7,988 bases of DNA from Pseudomonadota bacterium (GTDB lineage: Bacteria; Pseudomonadota; Alphaproteobacteria; Rickettsiales; Rickettsiaceae), in assembly GCA_021804505.1 (NCBI GenBank), contig JAJZHL010000038.1, positions 1 to 7,988 on the forward strand, written 5' to 3'. Made by a program: the position numbers and the translations under genes. The notes below the pieces were generated by a model. It made no database searches, was not told where the DNA came from, and saw nothing but the letters and a program-made list of their open reading frames with translations. This document shows positions 1-6,325 of this stretch, one piece after another (the first letter of the stretch is position 1; each line of letters opens with the position of its first letter).

Positions 1-21
1 ATAATAATAATAATAATAATA
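1..21. repeat. ATA trinucleotide microsatellite (7 copies)
   Basis: Seven uninterrupted ATA units run from the first base of the window. Read on the minus strand in the pssA frame they encode consecutive isoleucines, which is not expected at this point in PssA. The tract may extend to the left of the window. Confidence 0.95.
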
Positions 22-25
22 GAAA

Positions 26-43
26 ATGAATCGGCTGATTCAT
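26..43. repeat. Small perfect inverted repeat inside pssA
   Basis: ATGAATC (26-32), GGCT loop (33-36), GATTCAT (37-43): seven perfect pairs around a four-base loop, five bases from the ATA microsatellite. It lies over the codons for DESAD in the decayed pssA frame. Confidence 0.7.
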
Positions 44-257
44 CCAATTTCAATGCCCACGAAGAATTAGAAAAACGAGCTGATATTAAAATACAATATA
101 CTGCCTTTTCCCATCTACCATCTAGACCGAATCTAATAGCACTAACACCTACTAACAACCCTAATAAGGTGATAAAATTAGGTAATAATTTTATCAAAGG
201 AATTGGTTTTTTAATACTTACTTTACGTATTTTGAGCAATTTACACCTGTACTCTTG

Positions 258-953
258 TTATCTTTTTTCAAACTTCATTTCAGATGTTTTTTTGATTTTA
301 AAGTCAGCGATAACTGTCTCACCACCAATAGCAGTTTGGCCTTCTGCAACACTTAAGGCAGTTTTAAGAGGAAGATATAAATCTACCCTACTGCCAAAAC
401 GAATAATGCCGTATCGCTCACCTATTTTGACATCAGCTCCCTCTTCCAGTTCACATAATATTCGTCTAGCAATCAAACCAGCAATCTGCACAAAAGCAAT
501 GACTGTACCGTTTTTTGTTTCCATTAATACAGATTGGCGCTCGTTATGTACACTCGCTTTGTCTAATGATGCGTTAAAAAACTTACCGGGATTATAATTT
601 AATAATAAAATTTTCCCGTTTGCTGGAACACGATTAACATGGACATTGAATATATTTAAAAAAATACTAACTCTAATCATTTCTTGATCACCAAGACCTA
701 ATTCTCTCGGAGGCACGCATTCCACGATTTTCTGTACAATTCCATCAGCAGGACTTACTACTAAATCATCCCCCATAGGTGTGAAACGATCTGGGTTTCT
801 AAAGAAGTAAGCGCACCAGAGAGTGATGACTAAACCAATATAACCAAGCACATTACTAAAAGTAGCAAGCAAGAACGTTACTGCAGCAAAGCTAACAATA
901 AATATATAACCTTCTTTATGGATAATTCTTGAAAAATCACTATATTGTTTCAT
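258..953 (-). CDS. psd: Phosphatidylserine decarboxylase proenzyme
   Basis: Decarboxylates phosphatidylserine to phosphatidylethanolamine at the inner membrane. The 231-residue length fits the short (archaeal-type) Psd class. A hydrophobic stretch at about residues 17-51 gives one or two membrane segments, followed by FRNPDR. Conserved catalytic features are visible: SPADG with Asp70, FNVHVNR with His105, and RFGS at 185-188, where self-cleavage between Gly187 and Ser188 would yield the pyruvoyl group on the alpha chain. The ATG at 953-951 is preceded by AGGAAGA, a good ribosome binding site, and by a sigma70-like promoter at 978-1006. pssA follows immediately in the same frame, the usual psd-pssA arrangement. 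The gene looks intact, although its partner appears broken. Confidence 0.95.
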   Translation of the reverse strand: MKQYSDFSRIIHKEGYIFIVSFAAVTFLLATFSNVLGYIGLVITLWCAYFFRNPDRFTPMGDDLVVSPADGIVQKIVECVPPRELGLGDQEMIRVSIFLNIFNVHVNRVPANGKILLLNYNPGKFFNASLDKASVHNERQSVLMETKNGTVIAFVQIAGLIARRILCELEEGADVKIGERYGIIRFGSRVDLYLPLKTALSVAEGQTAIGGETVIADFKIKKTSEMKFEKR

Positions 954-977
954 TCTTCCTCTATAAATTTTCTGGCA

Positions 978-1006
978 ATGGTAAATGGCAATTAATTACT
1001 AGTCAA
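978..1006 (-). promoter_or_regulatory. Candidate sigma70 promoter of psd
   Basis: On the minus strand, TTGACT (1006-1001) is followed after 17 bp by TACCAT (983-978), matching the -35 hexamer at 5/6 and the -10 at 4/6. Transcription would begin near 971 and give a leader of about 18 nt containing the AGGA ribosome site. Confidence 0.5.
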
Positions 1007-1023
1007 GTTTTATATACTCAAAT

Positions 1024-1129
1024 GATCCTTCTAATTGGAGCGTAAAACAAGGAGTGAGCGAGCGGAGCTTAGATAAGCTACGTGAGCACGCGAATCCCCA
1101 GATGTTTTGCGAAGCCAATTTGTAGGAGC
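1024..1129. repeat. Palindromic intergenic element resembling a Rickettsia palindromic element
   Basis: The left arm 1024-1049 and the right arm 1103-1129 are imperfect inverted repeats of about 26 bp. Both contain AATTGG and a CG(T/C)AAAACA core in inverted orientation. Between them lies a second hairpin, AGCTTA-GA-TAAGCT (1066-1079), and a locally GC-richer sequence than the surroundings. It fills the gap between the small acidic protein gene and psd. Size and nested-hairpin form resemble the mobile palindromic elements of Rickettsiaceae; the specific family was not identified. Confidence 0.55.
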
Positions 1130-1143
1130 AGAAAAGTATACAG

Positions 1144-1440
1144 CTATTCTGCTTCATCTTTGCTAGTTTCTTCCTCTTGTTTTGCTTTATCATCGTCTTC
1201 TTGGGCAGAGCCAAGGGCGTAAACACATAAATCTTCGAGCAAAACGTTATTTTTATCTGCTAATTCTTTGAGTTTAGATAATGCATCCATTACTTCTGCA
1301 GGCACTACACCCCCACGCTGTTTTAGCAGCCAATCAGCTTGAAAATGTGCTGGATGGTGACCGGGTTCTGGCTGGCCTATATATAGGGTGAATGGCGCCA
1401 TTTGTCCATTAAAGTCACAATTAACACTAAATTTTTTCAT
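1144..1440 (-). CDS. Small acidic conserved protein, DUF2610-like
   Basis: A 98-residue protein without signal peptide or membrane segment. The N-terminal half is globular-looking, with [19 protein letters not shown] and the [16 protein letters not shown] segment (about 24-40). A helical stretch at about 47-75 follows. The tail (about 79-98) is almost entirely Asp, Glu and Lys and probably disordered. It resembles a short proteobacterial family of unknown function that I recall as DUF2610; that assignment is from memory. It lies 63 bp downstream of the SuhB-like gene on the same strand and has its own promoter candidate. The ribosome site before ATG at 1440 is weak. The coding case rests on family resemblance and on the palindromic element stopping just after its TAG. 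No function can be assigned. Confidence 0.8.
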   Translation of the reverse strand: MKKFSVNCDFNGQMAPFTLYIGQPEPGHHPAHFQADWLLKQRGGVVPAEVMDALSKLKELADKNNVLLEDLCVYALGSAQEDDDKAKQEEETSKDEAE

Positions 1441-1451
1441 AGTAACTCAAA

Positions 1452-1486
1452 TCTTATTTGATAAGACAATACATAACCAGTAACAA
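1452..1486 (-). promoter_or_regulatory. Candidate promoter with overlapping operator-like palindrome
   Basis: Minus-strand TTGTTA (1486-1481) and TATCAA (1463-1458) are separated by 17 bp. A perfect inverted repeat, TCTTAT-TTG-ATAAGA (1452-1466), covers the -10 hexamer. That placement would suit a repressor site, but no regulator is known. It drives the DUF2610-like gene. Confidence 0.35.
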
Positions 1487-1503
1487 AAAATAAAATATTT
1501 TGA

Positions 1504-2241
1504 CTATTTTTTTGCTATAATAGCAGTAAATTTTTCTGCTAATTCATAATTTGTAGCAATAAATTTTTGCTCGTCATTTCGTATTACCACTCCTCCAGAT
1601 TCCTTTACAATCAAATCAAAGGCAGTTCTGAGTATATTACCCAGTGATGTAAAGTAAACAGCATCCGCTTTGCCTGCCGCAAGCATCTGCATAGCATAAC
1701 AAGGTGAACCAAATATCCTAATATTTTTAAATGCTAAATCTATGCCTAAATCATCTATGGCAATCACTGCTTTCTCTAGGTAAGCAGTGCCAGAAACTCT
1801 GAGCCTACCTTTAGTAGGAGAGCTACCATCAGCCCATACCCCTTTCCCCTTTTCAGCATAATAAATTTCATTTAAGGCTGGTAAGTTTATAACAGAGCAA
1901 AGCGTAGTTAAGGTGTTTTTTATCTTCTTAAGATATGTTAGGGATAAAGCAAAAAAAGGTATGCTTTTGGTAAAATTACCCATACTATCAATTGGTTTTA
2001 TTAGAATGACACTTTCATACTCATCATTTAATGAAAGCTGATCTTCTGAGAAGACTAGCATACTTGCATATTTTTGTAATTCCGTGTGCAATAGCTCTTC
2101 TACTTTAGAATATGCCTTATTACAAAAATAATCATTGCTCATACTAGAGCGTTGCAACATTTCCAATTCTAGAAAGTCTCGTTGCAAAAATTTCGTAGCT
2201 TTACGCGAAGCTGCGACAAGGGAGCTTGTTATAACTTGCAT
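1504..2241 (-). CDS. SuhB/inositol monophosphatase-like protein lacking metal-binding residues
   Basis: A 245-residue protein with the inositol-monophosphatase fold signature: IKPIDSMGNF (81-90) in place of the family's DPxDGTxNF, then FFALSLTYL, IYYAEKGKGVW (126-136), IFGSPCYAMQMLAAGKAD (176-193) and IVKESGG (211-217). Key catalytic positions are changed. The first Asp of the metal motif is Lys82 (only Asp85 remains), the following Gly-Thr is Ser-Met, the GEE motif is reduced to SED (65-67), and the Trp-Asp pair before the C-terminal helix appears as Ile203-Leu204. In working family members these residues bind Mg2+, so hydrolysis of inositol phosphates is unlikely. The start lies 5 bp beyond the efp stop, with GAGGG upstream, so the two genes are probably co-transcribed. 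E. coli SuhB also acts in rRNA antitermination without needing catalysis, so a structural role is possible; this is inference. Confidence 0.85.
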   Translation of the reverse strand: MQVITSSLVAASRKATKFLQRDFLELEMLQRSSMSNDYFCNKAYSKVEELLHTELQKYASMLVFSEDQLSLNDEYESVILIKPIDSMGNFTKSIPFFALSLTYLKKIKNTLTTLCSVINLPALNEIYYAEKGKGVWADGSSPTKGRLRVSGTAYLEKAVIAIDDLGIDLAFKNIRIFGSPCYAMQMLAAGKADAVYFTSLGNILRTAFDLIVKESGGVVIRNDEQKFIATNYELAEKFTAIIAKK

Positions 2242-2246
2242 TAATA

Positions 2247-2813
2247 TTACTTCGCCCTCTCTACAAAGCTCATATCTTCAGTTTTGACTACAATTTTCTC
2301 GCCAGTTACAAGGTAAGATGGCACCATAACTTTAATGCCATTTGTAAGAATTGCTGGCTTATAGGAGGACGTCACAGTTGCACCTTTAATTACAGGATCA
2401 GTCTGCTCTATTTCGGCTATAACAGTTTGAGGTAACTCGGCACTTAATGGTTTATCTTCGTAAAACTGTACTTTTAATACTATATTATCCTCTAAGAACG
2501 GCAAACGTTCACCCAAAATCGATTGATCAAGTGATATTTGTTCAAAAGTTTCATTATCCATTAATACAATAGCATTATCCTCCAGATATAAAAACTGTAA
2601 ATCTCTACTCTCAAGCTGAGCCTTTTCTACATAATCAGACGAACTGAATCTCTCATTTAGCTTGGTGCCTGTTTGCAAATTTTTCATTTCTACTTGCACG
2701 TAAGCCCCACCCTTACCTGGTTTGGTATGTTCAGGAGTTTTACTTACAACCCACAAATCATTATTGTGAACTATAATATTACCTGCTCTAATAGAATTTG
2801 CTGAAATTTTCAT
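2247..2813 (-). CDS. efp: Translation elongation factor P
   Basis: EF-P binds ribosomes stalled at polyproline stretches and stimulates peptide bond formation. The 188-residue length is standard. The N-terminal KOW-like domain carries the loop [11 protein letters not shown], with Lys34 at the position modified in EF-P (beta-lysylation in EpmA-type bacteria). Two OB-type domains follow (about 66-125 and 130-188), the last ending in [22 protein letters not shown], typical of the family C-terminus. The ATG at 2813 is preceded by only a weak purine stretch (AGTGG). The gene is the first of a probable operon with the SuhB-like gene, divergent from pleD. No damage seen. Confidence 0.97.
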   Translation of the reverse strand: MKISANSIRAGNIIVHNNDLWVVSKTPEHTKPGKGGAYVQVEMKNLQTGTKLNERFSSSDYVEKAQLESRDLQFLYLEDNAIVLMDNETFEQISLDQSILGERLPFLEDNIVLKVQFYEDKPLSAELPQTVIAEIEQTDPVIKGATVTSSYKPAILTNGIKVMVPSYLVTGEKIVVKTEDMSFVERAK

Positions 2814-2862
2814 ATTACCACTAACTTAACTTAAATAAATTTAATATTAACAATTATTTCTT

Positions 2863-2889
2863 TTGCTTCTCACCCTATAAAGGTATAAT
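2863..2889 (+). promoter_or_regulatory. Candidate promoter of pleD
   Basis: A perfect -10 hexamer TATAAT (2884-2889) is preceded by a poor -35, TTGCTT (2863-2868), at a short 15-bp spacing. It would give a leader of about 90 nt before the pleD ATG, which has no clear ribosome binding site. Confidence 0.35.
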
Positions 2890-2910
2890 GACGCGTTGAT
2901 GATGTGAGAA
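2882..2910 (-). promoter_or_regulatory. Candidate promoter of efp
   Basis: Minus-strand TTCTCA (2910-2905) and TATACC (2887-2882) are separated by 17 bp, each matching 4/6 of the consensus. The -10 shares its central bases with the TATAAT read on the plus strand at 2884-2889, so efp and pleD promoters would overlap. The leader would be about 60 nt. Confidence 0.35.
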
Positions 2911-2987
2911 TATACAATAACGATGATAAACACAAGTCATTTAAGCTTAATGCACCCACAAACGAACTGTAAAGAAATTATATTAGA

Positions 2988-4346
2988 ATGACAGCAAACG
3001 TATTAGTAGTTGATGATTTAGAGATAAATGTCAAATTATTGGAAGCAAAACTTTTAAGCGAGTATTATGCCGTATTTACAGCAAATAATAGCAAGGATGC
3101 TCTACAAATACTTGCTAATAACAAAATTGACGTTGTTCTGCTTGATGTAATGATGCCAGGTGAAGATGGATTTGCAACTTGCATTAAAATAAAAGAAAAT
3201 CCTGATACTACACATATACCAGTGATCATGGTAACTGCCTTATCTGATACAGAGGACCGAATCAAAGGCCTGGAAGCCGGTGCAGACGAATTTCTTACAA
3301 AACCTATCGATGATACGGCTCTTTTTGCACGCGTTAGATCTCTTGCAAGAATGAAAGCTGTAATTGATGAACTGAAATTAAGGAATAATACCAATGCAGA
3401 ACTAGGTGGTTCTGTTATAGAAATGAAAGAAGATTTTACTGATAGTAAAATCTTGTTAATAAATGACGACGTGATACAAGCCAGGAATATTCACAAAATA
3501 TTGCTAGCTATTACTACTAACATTAAAATTATTGCAGATATTAAAGAACTGGAAGAAGATGCTGAATATATCCCAGACTTGGTTATTATAAGCTGCCAAT
3601 TAGAGAATGGTGACCCACTTCGGATCAGTGTAATGATTAGAGCAAATAACAAGTTCCATGATGTGGTGTTGATACTACTTGCTGAAGAAGAAAATAACGC
3701 TGTGGTTATTAAGGGCTTAGAGCTTGGAATTAATGATTACTTTACCTATCCAATTGAACAAAATGAGTTATTGGCGAGGATTAGAACTCAGCTGCGGAGA
3801 AAATACTACCAAGATAGCTTGCGCAATGACTTAGAGCAAAGTGTGAATTTATCTATTAAAGATGGGCTAACGGGAGTCTTTAATCGGCATTATTTTGATA
3901 TACATATCAAGCAAATTATCGAAAAAGCTAACGGCAGTAAAAGACCTTTGTGCATGCTGATGTGCGATATTGACCATTTTAAACAGGTAAATGATACTTA
4001 CGGACACCAAGCTGGAGATATAGTGTTAAAAGCTGTTACTGCTGTACTAAAGGATACCTTTAGAGTCACAGATTTAGTCGCTAGATATGGCGGCGAAGAG
4101 TTTGCTGTACTGTTAAATGATGTACCGATGGATGAAGCCATGTATATTGCTGAAAGAGCGAGAAAAAAAATAGAATCCATAGATTTCAAGATTAAAACCG
4201 AAGAAAATCCAATTAAGATAACCATTTCTATAGGCGTAACTAGTTATAAAATAGGAGAATCCATAACTGAGTTTATTGAACGCGCTGATAAGGCTCTTTA
4301 TGAAGCTAAAGAAAGCGGACGCAATAAGACAGTGAAGATTGTTTGA
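2988..4346 (+). CDS. pleD: PleD-type response regulator, diguanylate cyclase
   Basis: Makes cyclic di-GMP from two GTP when its receiver domain is phosphorylated. The 452 residues are arranged as in Caulobacter PleD. Receiver 1 (about 3-120) has the acidic pair Asp9-Asp10, phospho-acceptor Asp53 in LLDVMMPG, Thr83 and Lys105. Receiver 2 (about 153-270) is degenerate, with Gln204 where the acceptor would be, and probably serves dimerisation. The GGDEF domain (about 288-452) has metal-binding Asp327 in CDIDHFK, the GGEEF active site at 368-372, and the allosteric inhibition site RxxD (Arg359, Asp362). All expected residues are present, so an active, feedback-inhibited enzyme is predicted. No histidine kinase partner lies in the window. 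The gene is divergent from efp and followed by a small repeat. Confidence 0.97.
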   Translation: MTANVLVVDDLEINVKLLEAKLLSEYYAVFTANNSKDALQILANNKIDVVLLDVMMPGEDGFATCIKIKENPDTTHIPVIMVTALSDTEDRIKGLEAGADEFLTKPIDDTALFARVRSLARMKAVIDELKLRNNTNAELGGSVIEMKEDFTDSKILLINDDVIQARNIHKILLAITTNIKIIADIKELEEDAEYIPDLVIISCQLENGDPLRISVMIRANNKFHDVVLILLAEEENNAVVIKGLELGINDYFTYPIEQNELLARIRTQLRRKYYQDSLRNDLEQSVNLSIKDGLTGVFNRHYFDIHIKQIIEKANGSKRPLCMLMCDIDHFKQVNDTYGHQAGDIVLKAVTAVLKDTFRVTDLVARYGGEEFAVLLNDVPMDEAMYIAERARKKIESIDFKIKTEENPIKITISIGVTSYKIGESITEFIERADKALYEAKESGRNKTVKIV

Positions 4347-4380
4347 GTGTAAGTGGTTTGGTTGCGGGTAAGTAAACTAT

Positions 4381-4427
4381 GTCGTTCCTACTCTCCTCGT
4401 CGTCATTATAGCTACAGCAGGAATGAC
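4381..4427. repeat. Imperfect inverted repeat downstream of pleD
   Basis: GTCGTTCCTACT (4381-4392) pairs with AGCAGGAATGAC (4416-4427): ten Watson-Crick pairs, one G-T and one mismatch around a 23-base loop. GTCATTCCTGC-type arms are common in interspersed hairpin repeats of Rickettsia genomes. No T-run follows, so a simple intrinsic terminator is less likely. Confidence 0.55.
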
Positions 4428-4475
4428 AATATTATCAGAATAAAATTATGATTAAATACTTAATATAAATTCACC

Positions 4476-5247
4476 ATGCAACGATACTACTTCCAGCACA
4501 ACGGGTTGAAACTCTCTTACTTAGATTCAGGGGGAGATGGTCAGCCTCTTATTGCCCTTCATGCACATTGGATGGAAGGCTCTACGTTTTCTTCTATAGT
4601 TAGCGGATTAGCGCCTAAGTGGCGTATTATTGCCCTAGATCAGCGGGGACATGGATATTCTGAACATGCATCAACCTACACTCGCAATGATTATGTAGGC
4701 GATTTGTATGCCTTATTTGAACATTTAGAATTAAATGAGCCAGTCGTGTTACTTGGTAATTCTCTCGGCGGGGTAAATGCCTACCAGTTTGCCGCCGCTT
4801 ACCCTCACCTCGTACGTGCACTGATTATAGAGGACATAGGCGTTGAAATTGCAGTTGATATTAATTTTTCTCTTGCTTGGTCCGGTACCTTTAAAACACG
4901 TGAGGAACTTGCAGAGCTTGTAGGACCGCGGTTCCTACCCCTACCTACAAGACTCCTTCCGTCAAATTCAGGAGGGGTGGAGACTGGCCTTTAACCCCAG
5001 TGACATGGTAATATCAAATAGTTTGGTGGCGGGTGATCACTGGCAAGAATGGCTTTCGACCAGTTGCCCAGCACTTATAATTAAAGGCAAAGATAGTAGA
5101 GTCACGACACAATCACATCTTGAGCAAATGGCACTGCTTAGACCTAATACGACTTTATGTATCCTAGATGGAAGCCATGTTATACATTCTGAAAACCCCA
5201 AAGAGTTCATAAAAGTTGTGGAGAAATTTCTAGAGAAGCTAGCTTAA
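4476..5247 (+). pseudogene. Alpha/beta hydrolase, split by a one-base insertion
   Basis: A serine hydrolase of the alpha/beta fold; substrate unknown. The first frame runs from ATG 4476 to TAA at 4992-4994, and the second continues to TAA at 5245-5247. Family-like sequence ends at GPRFLP (codon 155, 4938-4940) and resumes in the next frame at YLQDSFRQIQEGW (from 4942). One surplus C in the run 4938-4941 explains the break; without it the protein has 256 residues, a normal size. The triad is then complete: nucleophile Ser96 in GNSLGG, the Asp in IIKGKDS, and the His in LDGSHVIH near the end. The oxyanion region reads LHAHW. The ATG at 5005 lies inside the second half and is not a natural start. 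The lesion may be recent decay, slippage or a sequencing error, because both halves are otherwise undamaged. Confidence 0.85.
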
Positions 5248-5280
5248 GTGAAAGATAATAGACTGAAATTTTAAGTATAA

Positions 5281-5359
5281 TGGTGAAACCAAGAGGATTT
5301 AAACCTCCGCTCGAGTAGATCAGGAATCACTCGCTCTATCTTGCTTCAGCTATGGAGCA
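5281..5359 (-). pseudogene. Decayed tRNA, tRNA-Arg(CCU)-like
   Basis: On the minus strand a tRNA layout is recognisable: TA then GCTG...GAGC as D arm (about 5350-5332), an anticodon loop TTCCTGA with CCT at the anticodon position, a T arm GGAGG-TTTAAAT-CCTCT, and a 3' end TTTCACCA at 5281. Several features are broken. The 5' acceptor strand (about TGCTCCA) pairs with only the inner part of the 3' strand. The D stem ends in G instead of C. The anticodon stem is disrupted by an apparent inserted base. The T loop has T instead of the invariant C56. A working tRNA is therefore unlikely. It lies between the broken hydrolase and the fragment-rich right part of the window. Confidence 0.5.
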
Positions 5360-5420
5360 CTGTTTATGCCGGGACCTAACCTATCTTAAAGATCTATCAC
5401 AGAGCAGGGACAGGCCTATT

Positions 5421-6299
5421 CTATATGTGGTCATAATCAAAATCACCCATCACCTTAAGCATATATTCTGCAACGCTTTCTACCAATTCTGACATCGTTA
5501 AGATAACTAACGACTCTTGCTCACTACTTATTAGAGTACTTTTAGACGCACCCTCCAACTTTGCTAGCACTTTGGCAGTGGCCAGCTCTTTATTTTGCCC
5601 AATAAGTCTGTCAATAGCTTTGACTGCTTCTACCTTTATAACGTCATATTTGTTTTTAAGTAACGGAGTTAGCTGGTGCAACGCTTCGGCCGTAGCTAAC
5701 TCTTGTTTTTGCTCAATCAATATAGTAATGGCTCGTACTGCTTGTAACTTTATAATATAATACTTGTTTTTAAGTAATGGCGTTATCTGGTCTAGCACTT
5801 CTAGAGTAGCTAGCTCTTTGTTTTGTGCAATAAACTGAAAAACGGCATTCAATACCATTACCATTAGATACCAATTACCAACTGATGGGGATTCCACTAT
5901 ATTAAAAAATTTTAAAACAAAGTCTGGTTTTTGTTCTTGTAACAGAGGTTGTATCAAATTAAAAACTTCACTAACAAAGTCCGGTTTTTGTTTAACAAGT
6001 GCGGTAAGCGCATATACTGTATTGCCTTTTACAATAGAGGAGTTATCACTAAGTAGCGATGTTAGTTCATGCAATATTTCGGTAGTAGCTAGCTCTTCAT
6101 TCTGTGTAATAAGCTGAGCAATATAATATAGGGCTTTTGTCCTTACAATATAGCTATCATCTTTAAGTCCCAGCATGAACTAGGCTAATACGCGGATAGT
6201 TTCATGTTCCTTGTCAGTAAGCCCTCCATTATTTTTTTCTGTTAATCGGTCCTTTAGCCAGTAAGCTGAGTCTTTTAGCTTGGTCAATATATTTGCCAT
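5421..6299 (-). pseudogene. HEAT-like repeat protein interrupted by an amber codon
   Basis: Alpha-helical repeat protein, probably for protein-protein contacts; partner unknown. An ATG at 6299-6297 with a strong ribosome site opens a frame starting MANILTKLKDSAYWLKD, stopped by TAG at codon 40 (6182-6180). The same frame then runs open for 252 codons to 5421. The TAG fits a CAG (Gln) to TAG change. Without it the protein has 292 residues. The best repeats are 38 residues long and tandem: LATLEVLDQITPLLKNKYY... (from 122 of the downstream part) and LATAEALHQLTPLLKNKYD... (from 160), with earlier diverged copies and a short non-repeat C-terminus. The downstream ATG at 6176 has no ribosome site. 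There is no signal peptide or membrane segment. Either the gene is dead, or a truncated protein of up to 251 residues is made by reinitiation. Confidence 0.7.
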
Positions 6300-6307
6300 A
6301 ATTATTT

Positions 6308-6313
6308 ACCTCT
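6308..6313 (-). promoter_or_regulatory. Ribosome binding site of the HEAT-repeat gene
   Basis: AGAGGT read on the minus strand lies 8 nt before the ATG at 6299. It supports that codon, rather than the ATG at 6176 beyond the amber stop, as the original start. Confidence 0.65.
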
Positions 6314-6325
6314 GTTTATTTAAAC

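Larger units (their letters stand above)
1..239 (-). pseudogene. pssA: CDP-diacylglycerol-serine O-phosphatidyltransferase, N-terminal part, probably decayed
   Basis: PssA makes phosphatidylserine from CDP-diacylglycerol and serine at the inner membrane, supplying the substrate of the psd product encoded just upstream. The frame follows the psd stop codon in phase. A TTG start at 239-237, with AGG a few bases upstream, gives a basic N-terminus and then LIKLLPNFITLLGLL and RWEKAVYCILISA, matching the first membrane helices of Bacillus-type PssA. The family motif DGxxARx8GxxxDxxxD should follow. Here ISA (codons ending at 78) runs directly into RFSNSSWALKLDESAD, so about ten residues carrying the DG pair are missing, two more are missing before the DxxxD, and the motif Gly is Ala. 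The frame then becomes poly-isoleucine from a microsatellite and leaves the window. Identity of the N-terminal part is fairly sure; loss of function is inferred from the missing motif. Confidence 0.65.

Noticed and set aside
169..597. Plus-strand open frame of 142 codons
   Set aside because: It lies antisense to psd, whose product is clearly recognisable, and has no family resemblance.
999..1226. Minus-strand open frame of 75 codons
   Set aside because: It overlaps the DUF2610-like gene in another frame and runs through the palindromic element; composition is not protein-like.
3065..3394. Minus-strand frame of 109 codons opposite pleD
   Set aside because: Shadow of the first receiver domain of pleD.
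4381..4427. Intrinsic terminator of pleD
   Set aside because: The loop is long and no T-run follows the second arm, so a dispersed repeat is the better reading.
4627..4821. Minus-strand frame of 64 codons opposite the hydrolase
   Set aside because: Shadow of the region around the nucleophile motif; no start signal.
5005..5247. Separate 80-residue gene downstream of the hydrolase
   Set aside because: Hydrolase homology extends upstream of its ATG in the same frame, so it is the second half of a frameshifted gene.
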